Source: Gemmatimonadota bacterium
GTDB taxonomy: Bacteria > Gemmatimonadota > Gemmatimonadetes > Longimicrobiales > Gaopeijiaceae
Direction of reading: 5' to 3'
Assembly (NCBI GenBank): GCA_003695865.1
Contig: RFGQ01000580.1
Span: 1 to 10,734, forward strand
Length of the DNA: 10,734 nucleotides
In this document: in pieces, positions 1 through 7,233 of the stretch
How positions within the stretch are numbered: the first letter of the stretch is position 1
How the letters are laid out: the number at the start of each line of letters is the position of its first letter
Made by a program: the position numbers and the translations under genes
Notes under the pieces: generated by a model
What the model saw: the letters and a program-made list of their open reading frames with translations, nothing else
Told to the model about the DNA's origin: nothing
The model's database searches: none

Positions 1-3000
1 CGCCGCCCGCGCGTTCGTCGCTCCGTTCGCCCTCCGCGCGCTCGCCGGCGCGCTCGCCGCCCCGTTCGCCGCCGCCCAGGCGGCGCCCCTCGCGGCCGGC
101 GGCCTCGTCGGTGGTGTCGGCGTCCGGATCGATCCGTTCGCCGAGCCTCCGCGAGAGCGACTCCACTCCGCGCGTCAGGTCGCGGGCGCGATCGAGGGCT
201 TCGGCCCGGCGATCGTCGTCGGACTCTCCGATGGCACCGGCGGCACCCGCGATGCGCTCCTCGAGCGACTCCAGGGCTCGCTCGATCTCACCTTCGAAGG
301 CCTGGGTGTACTCCGGATCGCGCGCCTGGATCAGTCCCCGCGAGTAGCGCACCCTCTCCTTGATCTGCTCGTCGCGGATGCCGTTCGCGGCGTCGCGCAG
401 TCGATCCGAGGCGTCGCGCTGCGTCTGGCGGCTCTCCTGGCTGAGGCGGTCGAGGTCCGCTTCGAGCTGCTCGAGTTCGTCCACCATCCGGTTCTTGCGG
501 TCGAACAGGCGCCGTGCTTCCTCGACGGGGTTCTCGACCTGTCCGCGCTGGAGCCGGTCCAGGTCGCGCCGGATGTCTTCCTGTTCACGCCGCAGCGACT
601 CGGCCCGCTCGCGGGCCTCTTCGGTCTCGTCGCGGAGGCGGTCCGTGCGGTTGCGCTGAAGCCTGCGTCGGGCCTCTTCGAGACGTTCGAGGGCCGACGT
701 GGCCTCGGCCGTCCCTTCACTGCCGCCGGCCGCCGCGGCTCGGCGCATGGCCTCGGCTGCCTCCTGCATCTCACGCGCGACCCGCTCGAGCTCTGCGTCG
801 CCCGTCTCACGGGCAAGCCGCTGTAGCTGGCGGGCGGCCTCCTCGGTCTCCTCGGCCAGGTCGCGCTGCCCCGCCGAGCCGCCTCCGCCGGCCCGCGACT
901 GCGAAGCGCGCCGGCGCTGCCGTTCGGCCTCCTGCTGCTGGCGGCGGGCGAGCTCCTTGAGCCGTTCGAGCGTCTCGTCCACCTGTTCCGAGGCCTGCTG
1001 CCGCTCACCTCGCTGCACGGTCTCGTACTGGTTCTTGAGCCGGTCGAGCTCGAGCTCGAACAGGTCGGCCAGGTCTTCGGCGTTGGCGCCACCGCCTCCA
1101 CCGCCCTGGGCCCCGGGCGACTGCTGTGTGAGGAATCGCTCGTAGGTCTCTTCGGCCTTCTGCAACTTGAGGAGCGCACGCTGTTCCGGGGCGAGCGCCT
1201 CGTCGGGACGGCGGGCGTCGAGCGCCGCCTCGGCCGCCTGCATCTCTTCGACGGCTTCCGGAAGCATCTCGGCGATGCGCTGGAACTGGGGCTCGGCGTC
1301 GGTGAGCCCGCGCGCGCGCATGCGCTCGACCAGCGTCTCCACCTGCTCGCGCACCCGCTGCTGGGCGAGCCGCACCGAGACGACGTCTTCGTCGTAGTCG
1401 TCGGCCGGTGTCGTCTCGCGGTCGCGAAGCACGTTGAAGGTTGCCGCCACCACCTGCTTCTGCAGCTCCGACAAAGCTCGCTCGGGCATGCCGCCCCCCC
1501 CGCCGCCCTGCGGGGGCGCCTGGTCCGATTGGCGGAAGTCGACGCTGAAGGGCCGGACTTGCAGGAAGTAGATGTCGCTCGTGACGGAGGCAGAGGTGCC
1601 GCCCGTTCGGTTATCGCGCGCCACCGCGTAGTACGACACCAGGTCGCCCGCCTCGAGTTCGAACTCTTCGAGGTAGAGGGTGTGCCCCGCGATCACCTCG
1701 GCGAGCGGAGCGCTGCGGCGCTGCCGGAACAGCGACACCGTGTCTTCGGGGCCACCGTTCACGGAATAGACCAGATCGAGGGCGCCGATTCCGTAGTCGT
1801 CGTCGGCCCGGGCCTCGAGGAACACCTCTTCGACCGCGCTCGCCGAGGCGTCGCGGCCGGGCTTGGTGAACGAGACCGACGGCGGCTGGTCGGTGAGCAC
1901 GTCGATCGTGTACTCGGGTGAGGCCTCGACCTCGATTCCATCGGACGTGCGCAGGTCGATGCGGTAGAAGCCGGGCGCCCGGACGGGAAGCACGCCTCTC
2001 CAGGTGCCGTCTTCGGAGGGTTCGAGCTCGATGCGTTCGTTTCCGACGACCAGGGCGCCTCCGGCCACGGGCAGGCTGGGCGTGACCGTGAAGTGAACGC
2101 GCGTACCTGCCAGGGCGGCGATGTCACCCCGGTCCTCGACCGTACGCGGACGGAGGCCCGTGTAGGCCGGAAAGCGGAACTCGAGCGTCATCGCCTGCAC
2201 GAACGGCAGGTCGGCCACGTCGATGCGGTGAACGCGCGAGCGCACGCCTTCCGACTCGACGAAGTACTCGGTCGGCTCGTCCAGCCCGAGCAGCAGCAGT
2301 TCGAACCCGCCGTCCTCGGCGGGCAGCATGGTCAGGCGTTCGAAGTCACCGGCTCCGGCCGACCTCACGAAGACGGTGGCGACGTCCGATTCGAATCCCC
2401 TCAGACGTGCCCGCACCCACTGATCGGAGCCGCGCGCGATCGTCACGTCGCCGGGCTCGACCGTGACCGCGTAAGGATTCACGGCGGCGGCGTCGCGGCC
2501 CGGAACGAGCAGGGCGGAGGCCCCGTGGCGAATGGACGCCGGTCCGAAGAGCAGCAGCGCGAGCGTGACGAACGACAGGCCGGCGAGGGCGCCGGACGCA
2601 CGATAGAGGCCGCGCTGATCGACGCGCCGGCCGAAGTCCACCGCACGCGCCCGCTCGAGCGCCGACTGCACGAGACCGGCCGCGAGGGCCTGCGACGTGC
2701 CGGCCCGCTCGGGATCGCGCGCCGCGTCGAGGGCGGCCAGCACCGAGGCTTCGAGGCTCGGCTCGTGCTCCTCGAGGTAGAGTGCCGCCTGTTCGTCGGA
2801 GACGCGTCGGGCGAGCGGCCATGCGAGCCAGCGCAGGGCCGCGACGCTCACCAGGGTCCACAGGGTCCAGCGCAGCCCCAACACCGCCGCCGGGCTGAAG
2901 CGCGCCCGTTCGAGTGCCACCGTCGAGATGAGGAATGCGGCCAGGCCCGCAGCCAGCACCCACGCCAGCCCTCGCAGGAGCACGCGCGTGCGCCAGCGGC

Positions 3001-3061
3001 GTCGGACCGAGCGGACGATGGACAGCACGCGTTCGCGGTCTCCGATGGCGGCCTCACGCAT
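1..3061 (-). CDS. DUF4175-type membrane protein with long coiled-coil region (3' end outside window)
   Basis: The frame is open from an ATG at 3061-3059 to the window edge: 1020 residues, no stop seen. The start is set by a GGAGGAG ribosome site six bases upstream and overlaps the end of the BatA-like gene by 8 bases. Three hydrophobic segments lie at about residues 27-50, 59-81 and 157-177. A beta-rich region of roughly 180-510 follows, with motifs FRFPAYTGL (295-303) and DDDYG (420-424), which I associate with DUF4175 proteins. From about 525 onward the protein is charged, Gln/Glu/Arg-rich and heptad-like, broken by glycine runs at 519-524, 653-658 and 725-728, and it enters a GER-rich tail at 996-1020. 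If the N-terminus is cytoplasmic, three helices place everything after residue 178 outside the membrane. The family has no established biochemical role. Its position last in a MoxR/VWA operon suggests a structural partner (inference). Family call is fairly firm; function unknown. Confidence 0.82.
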   Translation of the reverse strand, partial: MREAAIGDRERVLSIVRSVRRRWRTRVLLRGLAWVLAAGLAAFLISTVALERARFSPAAVLGLRWTLWTLVSVAALRWLAWPLARRVSDEQAALYLEEHEPSLEASVLAALDAARDPERAGTSQALAAGLVQSALERARAVDFGRRVDQRGLYRASGALAGLSFVTLALLLFGPASIRHGASALLVPGRDAAAVNPYAVTVEPGDVTIARGSDQWVRARLRGFESDVATVFVRSAGAGDFERLTMLPAEDGGFELLLLGLDEPTEYFVESEGVRSRVHRIDVADLPFVQAMTLEFRFPAYTGLRPRTVEDRGDIAALAGTRVHFTVTPSLPVAGGALVVGNERIELEPSEDGTWRGVLPVRAPGFYRIDLRTSDGIEVEASPEYTIDVLTDQPPSVSFTKPGRDASASAVEEVFLEARADDDYGIGALDLVYSVNGGPEDTVSLFRQRRSAPLAEVIAGHTLYLEEFELEAGDLVSYYAVARDNRTGGTSASVTSDIYFLQVRPFSVDFRQSDQAPPQGGGGGGMPERALSELQKQVVAATFNVLRDRETTPADDYDEDVVSVRLAQQRVREQVETLVERMRARGLTDAEPQFQRIAEMLPEAVEEMQAAEAALDARRPDEALAPEQRALLKLQKAEETYERFLTQQSPGAQGGGGGGANAEDLADLFELELDRLKNQYETVQRGERQQASEQVDETLERLKELARRQQQEAERQRRRASQSRAGGGGSAGQRDLAEETEEAARQLQRLARETGDAELERVAREMQEAAEAMRRAAAAGGSEGTAEATSALERLEEARRRLQRNRTDRLRDETEEARERAESLRREQEDIRRDLDRLQRGQVENPVEEARRLFDRKNRMVDELEQLEADLDRLSQESRQTQRDASDRLRDAANGIRDEQIKERVRYSRGLIQARDPEYTQAFEGEIERALESLEERIAGAAGAIGESDDDRRAEALDRARDLTRGVESLSRRLGERIDPDADTTDEAAGREGRRLGGGERGGERAGERAEGERSDERAGG
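2..76 (-). repeat. GER-rich low-complexity repeat in the DUF4175 protein tail
   Basis: In the coding frame these bases give a glycine-glutamate-arginine run in which GER recurs four times at three- to five-residue spacing, with one DER variant, as far as the window edge (residues 996-1020). It follows the coiled-coil region. It is probably a flexible, charged tail rather than a folded domain. Confidence 0.7.
87..1489 (-). other. Predicted long coiled-coil region of the DUF4175 protein
   Basis: Residues of about 525-992 are almost free of Pro outside the glycine linkers and are rich in Glu, Arg, Gln, Leu and Ala with heptad-like spacing of leucines (for example LKNQYETVQRGERQQASEQV; LRREQEDIRRDLDRLQRG). 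Glycine runs at 653-658 and 725-728 divide it into three helical segments. Judged by eye; no coiled-coil score was computed. Confidence 0.7.
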
Positions 3062-5171
3062 GTCCCGCTCCTCCGATCGTTGCCTCCGCCCGCCGGGACA
3101 TCCAGTTGGACAGGGCCGTTTCCGTAACGAGCAGCGCGAGCGCCGCTAGGAGTAGATACCGCCAGAGCCCCTGGCGACGTTCCCGATCCTCCGGCCGGAT
3201 CGATCCGGGGAGTCCGGTGGCGCGCCGGGCGCCGTCCCTGGGGGACAGGGCCGCCGCGACCGCGGCCGGGTCGCCGGGGGCGAGGTCGGCTTCGGCGGGA
3301 TCGACGTTGACCGCGAACGTCAGTGGCCGCGACGGCGACGACCCCGGAGCGCGCACGGTGTAGAACCCCCGCTCGGAAAGCGTGAGGAAGCGAGCCTCAC
3401 CTCCGGCCGGGAGCGGATGCACCGCTCCGTCGGGCAGCAGCGCGACGAGATCCTCGTCCAGGGGCGCATCCTCCTCGTCGGCGCCGAGTGCGCGCAGCAC
3501 CTCGGGGTCGGCCAGATCGATCACCCGGCCCACCCTGAACCAGGGTTCCTGGTCGCGGACGCCGGTGAGGTGGCGGGCCAGAGCGTGTACGAAGGGCAGG
3601 TACACGGGCTGCAGGGCGAGGTCGTTCCAGAAGGCGTCGAGCGTCGAGGCCCACACCATCACCCGCCCGCGTCCCACGCGCCGCTCGACGAGCACCGGCG
3701 ACCCGTCGTCGAGGCGTGCGACCACCACGGCGCTGTCGGCCGGCGTGAGCGGCCGCGAGCGGAAGAACCGCGCTCGTGTGAAGTCGCCGCTGCGCGGGCC
3801 CGCGAACAGCTCGAACACGGGATGTGCGTAGTCGATGTGACCCATGCGCCCCGCGCCCCCGCGGTCGTGATCGACGGGCGCCTCCACGCGCGCCGGGGCG
3901 AGGTCGTCCAGCTCCGGGCGCCACGAACTCCGCTCGCCCAGCACGACCAGCAGTCCTCCGCCGTCTTCGACGAAGCGCCTGAGCAGCGCGGCCCCCTCGC
4001 CTCCGGGCAGGGGGGCGTCGTTGACGATCACGAGTTCGCGGCCCTGCAGGTCGTCGGCGCCCACAGTGCTCGAGCGACGCACCTCGACCCGGAAAGGCGC
4101 ACGTTCTCCGATCTCGAGGGCCCGCGTCAGATAGAGGCTCGCGTCGGCACGCGCGCGGCGTCCCTCGAGCACCAGAATGCCCGGCGTCCGCTCCGGCGAG
4201 AGCACGAAGTGCAGCGCGTCGTCGGGAGCCAGGGCGTCGCCCGGCAGACGGACGGTGCCGCGCGTGAAGCGATCGGCGAGCGTGAACGGCGCGAAGGTGA
4301 TCGTCCGGGCGTCGTCGGGCGCGAGCGTGACGGTGTCGACCTGCAGGGCGCGGCCGTCCACCTCGAGCGTGACCGGCAGCGCCGCGGACCCTTCGCCCCC
4401 GGCGCGTACCACGCGCGCGGTCACGGTGACCCGTTCGCGCCCTCCGGCCGGCTCGCGGCGCAGGCGTACGTCGGTGACCGCCCGGTCGTCGGGCGTCGCG
4501 TCACCGCCCACCGCCACCGTCCGGATCTCGGTCCCCGGCGGGAACGTGACGCCCTCGTCGCCGGTCCAGCCGGCACGCTGGAAGTCGCTGATGAGCACGA
4601 GCTCCCGGTTCGGGAAGTCCGTTTCCTCCAGAATGGTCTGCGCCGCCTTGAGGGCGGGCCCGAAGCGCGTGACCTCGTCGCCCGGAGCGAGTGTGTCGAG
4701 CGCGGCGCTCAGACGCAGCGGTTCCGAGGCCGAACGGACGGGAACGGCCGCGCCGCGATCGAGCAGCACGAGGCTGCCCCGGTCGCCCGCGCGCAGCGAC
4801 GCCACGACCTGCCGCGCTGCCTCGAGTGCCGAGGCCCAGCGGCCCTCATGAGCCATGGAGTAGGAGCGGTCGAGAACGAGCACCACCTCGCGGGGACCCA
4901 GCAGCGAGCCGGGCGCGGCTTCGGCGTCTTCGAAGAAGGGCCGCGTGAACGCCGCCACGAGCAGCACGATCGCGAGGGCGCGCAGCGTGAGCAGCAACCA
5001 GTGGCGGATGCGCCGCTTCTCGACCGACCGGTAGGGGATGCGCCGCAAGAACATGAGCGACGGGAACTCGACCACGTTGTCTCGCTCGCGCTCGCGCAGA
5101 TGCAGCAGCACCGGCACCGCGACGGCCGCGAGGGCGGCGAAGAACAGTGGGGCGAGGAAGGCGATGCCCAT
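3054..5171 (-). CDS. BatA-like membrane protein with VWA domain
   Basis: 705 residues. The N-terminus has the BatA layout: a membrane segment at about 3-24, a basic loop with a VEFPSLMFLRRIP-type motif (33-45), and a second membrane segment at 57-80. A VWA domain begins near residue 94 and carries the MIDAS motif DRSYS (D101, S103, S105), with a second acidic motif SDF at 195-197. After a beta-rich stretch comes a glutamine-amidotransferase-like fold (about 330-540: LVIVNDAP, then GGGLLVVLGE). No catalytic Cys-His pair is apparent, so this part is probably non-enzymatic. A last membrane helix lies at 669-690. Predicted topology puts the VWA and amidotransferase-like parts outside the cytoplasm. 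The ATG shares one base with the stop of the DUF58 gene (TGATG), with AGGG seven bases upstream, so translation is probably coupled. Bat proteins are linked to MoxR ATPases and stress tolerance in other bacteria; the role here is inferred from that. Confidence 0.9.
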   Translation of the reverse strand: MGIAFLAPLFFAALAAVAVPVLLHLRERERDNVVEFPSLMFLRRIPYRSVEKRRIRHWLLLTLRALAIVLLVAAFTRPFFEDAEAAPGSLLGPREVVLVLDRSYSMAHEGRWASALEAARQVVASLRAGDRGSLVLLDRGAAVPVRSASEPLRLSAALDTLAPGDEVTRFGPALKAAQTILEETDFPNRELVLISDFQRAGWTGDEGVTFPPGTEIRTVAVGGDATPDDRAVTDVRLRREPAGGRERVTVTARVVRAGGEGSAALPVTLEVDGRALQVDTVTLAPDDARTITFAPFTLADRFTRGTVRLPGDALAPDDALHFVLSPERTPGILVLEGRRARADASLYLTRALEIGERAPFRVEVRRSSTVGADDLQGRELVIVNDAPLPGGEGAALLRRFVEDGGGLLVVLGERSSWRPELDDLAPARVEAPVDHDRGGAGRMGHIDYAHPVFELFAGPRSGDFTRARFFRSRPLTPADSAVVVARLDDGSPVLVERRVGRGRVMVWASTLDAFWNDLALQPVYLPFVHALARHLTGVRDQEPWFRVGRVIDLADPEVLRALGADEEDAPLDEDLVALLPDGAVHPLPAGGEARFLTLSERGFYTVRAPGSSPSRPLTFAVNVDPAEADLAPGDPAAVAAALSPRDGARRATGLPGSIRPEDRERRQGLWRYLLLAALALLVTETALSNWMSRRAEATIGGAGHA
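3068..3074 (-). promoter_or_regulatory. Ribosome binding site of the DUF4175 gene
   Basis: GGAGGAG on the minus strand, six bases before the ATG at 3061. It is the strongest Shine-Dalgarno match among the six genes and lies inside the coding sequence of the BatA-like gene. It fixes the start of a gene whose stop lies outside the window. Confidence 0.85.
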
Positions 5172-6097
5172 CAGCGTACCCTGGCCGCCTTCTCACGCAC
5201 CGACAGGTAACGGAAAAGCGCGTGGTCGAGCGGTTGCGACGTGTCGAGCAGCGTGTAGTCCACCTGACGGGCCGTGAACCCCTCGGAGAGCGCGTCGCAG
5301 TGGGCACGCACGAGAGCGCGGTACTCGTCGGCCAGCTCCGGCGCCACCACGGGGATCGAGTCGCCCGATTCCAGGTCGCGGAAGCTGGCCGCCGACTCGA
5401 ACGGAAACGCGAGCTCGACAGGGTCCAGCACATGGAAGACGATCAGGTCCTGGCCGCGGAAGCGCAGGTACTTGACGGCTTCCATCACGCGCTCGGGTTC
5501 TTCGTAGAAGTCCGAGACGAGCACGACGATGCCGCGGTGAGAGAGCTTCTCGCCCAGGCGGGCCAGCGGCTCGACCAGCGAGCCCGCGCGGCCGGCCTCG
5601 GCGGTGTCGAGCGCGTGCAGCACCAGCTCGAGGTGGCGCGTCGAGGGTGGTACGTAGGCCACCACGTCCTGGTCGAAGGTCGCACACCCCACCCGGTCTC
5701 GCTGACGCTGCGAAAGGAAGGTCAGGCACGCGGCCAGGTAGCGCGCATAGTCGAGCTTCGACACCTGGTGCGAGCCGAACCGCATGGAAGCCGAGACATC
5801 GACGAGCACGAGGAAGTTCGCGCTGGTCTCGGCCTCGAACTGCTTCACGTAGTAGCGGTCGGTCCGCGCGTAGAGCTTCCAGTCGATGCGCCGGATGTCG
5901 TCGCCCGGCATGTAGGAGCGGTGCTCGGCAAAGTCGAGCGACAGCCCCAGATGCGGCGACCGGTGCAGCCCATGTAGGAATCCGTCCACGACCGTGCGCG
6001 CGAGCAACTCGAGGTTGTCGATGCGCGCGAGCACCGACGGGTCGAGGAAGCGCGCGCCGCGCGTGGCGCGGAAACCGGACTGCACCCGAAGGGTCAT
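5171..6097 (-). CDS. DUF58 domain protein (cytoplasmic VWA-like MoxR partner)
   Basis: 308 residues with no membrane segment, so cytoplasmic. The DUF58 signature is clear at residues 62-90 (YMPGDDIRRIDWKLYART, then YYVKQFEAE). The VWA-like core follows, with an intact MIDAS motif DVSAS (D100, S102, S104) and SDF at 195-197. The length is that of the short, soluble DUF58 class rather than the longer membrane-anchored class. DUF58 genes are regularly found next to moxR and are thought to supply the VWA-type adaptor that works with the ATPase; no enzymatic activity is known. The ATG at 6097-6095 has an AAGGGG ribosome site nine bases upstream, within a 31-base gap after moxR. The gene ends by overlapping the start codon of the BatA-like gene by one base. 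The family assignment is secure; the substrate is unknown. Confidence 0.94.
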   Translation of the reverse strand: MTLRVQSGFRATRGARFLDPSVLARIDNLELLARTVVDGFLHGLHRSPHLGLSLDFAEHRSYMPGDDIRRIDWKLYARTDRYYVKQFEAETSANFLVLVDVSASMRFGSHQVSKLDYARYLAACLTFLSQRQRDRVGCATFDQDVVAYVPPSTRHLELVLHALDTAEAGRAGSLVEPLARLGEKLSHRGIVVLVSDFYEEPERVMEAVKYLRFRGQDLIVFHVLDPVELAFPFESAASFRDLESGDSIPVVAPELADEYRALVRAHCDALSEGFTARQVDYTLLDTSQPLDHALFRYLSVREKAARVR

Positions 6098-6106
6098 CGC
6101 GGCTCA

Positions 6107-6112
6107 CCCCTT
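6107..6112 (-). promoter_or_regulatory. Ribosome binding site of the DUF58 gene
   Basis: AAGGGG on the minus strand, nine bases before the ATG at 6097, in the 31-base gap after the MoxR stop. The gap shows no promoter-like or terminator-like structure. Confidence 0.55.
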
Positions 6113-6128
6113 TCCATACGCCGGCCGC

Positions 6129-7208
6129 TCACAGGCCCGACGCCGGCACGGGCACGGCCTCGAGGAGTTGGTCGACGATGTCCGACGCGCTCACTCCCTC
6201 CGACTCCGCGTGGAAGTTGGTGAGCACGCGGTGCCGCAGGACCGGGTGCGCGAGGTGGCGCACGTCGTCGAAGCTCACGTTGTAGCGTCCCTGTGTGAGC
6301 GCGCGCGCCTTGGCGCCCAGAATCAGGTACTGAGCCGCCCGCACGCTTGCGCCGAAGGCCACCCACTTGCGCACGAATTCGGGCGTCGTGCCGTTGGGGC
6401 TCGGCCGGGTGGTGCGCACGAGCGACACCGCGTAGCGAAGCACCGCGTCGGGCACGGGCACGCGGCGCACGAGGCCCTGGAAGGCCACGAGGTCGGGGCC
6501 GGTGACGGCGTGGCTGAAGTCGGGTGCCTGGATTCCGGTGGTCGTGCGGACGACCTCGAGCTCCTCCTCTTCGGGAGGATGGTCGATGACGATCTCGAAC
6601 ATGAAGCGGTCGAGCTGCGCCTCGGGCAGGGGGTAGGTGCCCTCGAGCTCGATCGGATTCTGCGTCGCGAAGACGTAAAAGGGCTCCTCGAGCGTGTAGG
6701 TCTTGCCCTGTACCGTGACCCGGTGCTCCTGCATGGCCTCGAGGAGCGCCGACTGGGTCTTCGGCGGCGTGCGGTTGATCTCGTCGGCCAGGACGATGTT
6801 GGCGAAGATCGGACCGGGGTTGAACGTCATCGTTCGCCGCCCGGTCTCGGGATCCTCCTGAATGATGTCGGTGCCCGTGATATCGGACGGCATGAGGTCG
6901 GGCGTGAACTGGATGCGTTGGAAGCGCAGGTCCAGCACGTCCGCAACCGTACGGATGAGCAGCGTCTTGGCCAGGCCCGGCACGCCGAGCAGCAGACTGT
7001 TGCCGCCGACGAACAGAGAGAGCAACACCTGATCGATGACGCCTTCCTGACCGATGATCAGCTTGCGGATTTCGGAAAGGATCTGCTCTCGTCCCGCGCG
7101 TAGCCGGTCTGCCAGGTCGATGTCGTCGGGACTCTCCAGGGCGGTAGGGTCTCCGGCCACCGCCTCGTGCACCGCCCCGGTGAGTTCGTCTTCTTCGTGA
7201 AAGGCCAT
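6129..7208 (-). CDS. MoxR-family AAA+ ATPase
   Basis: 359 residues, close to the usual MoxR size with an acidic extension of about 35 residues at the N-terminus. Visible motifs in order: Walker A GVPGLAKT (75-82), the MoxR stretch RIQFTPDLMPSDITG (98-112), Walker B VLADEINR (139-146), TQSALLEAMQE (151-161), sensor 1 ATQNP (181-185), the arginine-finger segment LPEAQLDRF (194-202) and a sensor 2 arginine near 290 in GASVRA. All elements needed for ATP binding and hydrolysis appear intact. MoxR ATPases are AAA+ chaperones that act on protein complexes or cofactor assembly together with VWA-domain proteins. Here two such partners follow directly downstream. The start ATG has GAGGAG eleven bases upstream, a slightly long spacing, in the 25-base gap after the DUF4159 gene. 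The family call is secure; the client is not visible. Confidence 0.97.
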   Translation of the reverse strand: MAFHEEDELTGAVHEAVAGDPTALESPDDIDLADRLRAGREQILSEIRKLIIGQEGVIDQVLLSLFVGGNSLLLGVPGLAKTLLIRTVADVLDLRFQRIQFTPDLMPSDITGTDIIQEDPETGRRTMTFNPGPIFANIVLADEINRTPPKTQSALLEAMQEHRVTVQGKTYTLEEPFYVFATQNPIELEGTYPLPEAQLDRFMFEIVIDHPPEEEELEVVRTTTGIQAPDFSHAVTGPDLVAFQGLVRRVPVPDAVLRYAVSLVRTTRPSPNGTTPEFVRKWVAFGASVRAAQYLILGAKARALTQGRYNVSFDDVRHLAHPVLRHRVLTNFHAESEGVSASDIVDQLLEAVPVPASGL

Positions 7209-7219
7209 GTCGGCGTCGT

Positions 7220-7225
7220 CTCCTC
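7220..7225 (-). promoter_or_regulatory. Ribosome binding site of moxR-type gene
   Basis: GAGGAG on the minus strand, eleven bases before the ATG at 7208, within the 25-base gap after the DUF4159 stop codon. Nothing else is visible in this gap. Confidence 0.6.
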
Positions 7226-7233
7226 TCGCTTCC

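Noticed and set aside
331..1179. 282-codon open frame on the minus strand
   Set aside because: It is in a different frame from the DUF4175 protein, which runs open across the whole interval with heptad-like content. The alternative is Ser/Arg/Pro-rich noise.
2093..3127. 344-codon open frame on the plus strand
   Set aside because: Antisense to the DUF4175 gene. Composition is shadow-like and there is no plausible ribosome site or domain.
3417..5210. 597-codon open frame on the plus strand
   Set aside because: It lies exactly antisense to the BatA-like gene, whose membrane segments, VWA motif and overlaps with its neighbours are convincing. The plus-strand product is rich in Arg, Glu, Gln and His with no recognisable domain, as expected for an antisense shadow in high-GC DNA.
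6098..6128. Possible internal promoter or terminator between moxR and the DUF58 gene
   Set aside because: Only 31 bases, with a ribosome site but no -10/-35 pair, no inverted repeat and no T-run.
5994..7103. 369-codon open frame on the plus strand
   Set aside because: Antisense to the MoxR gene, which has every AAA+ motif. The opposite product is a low-complexity Arg/Glu/His-rich sequence.
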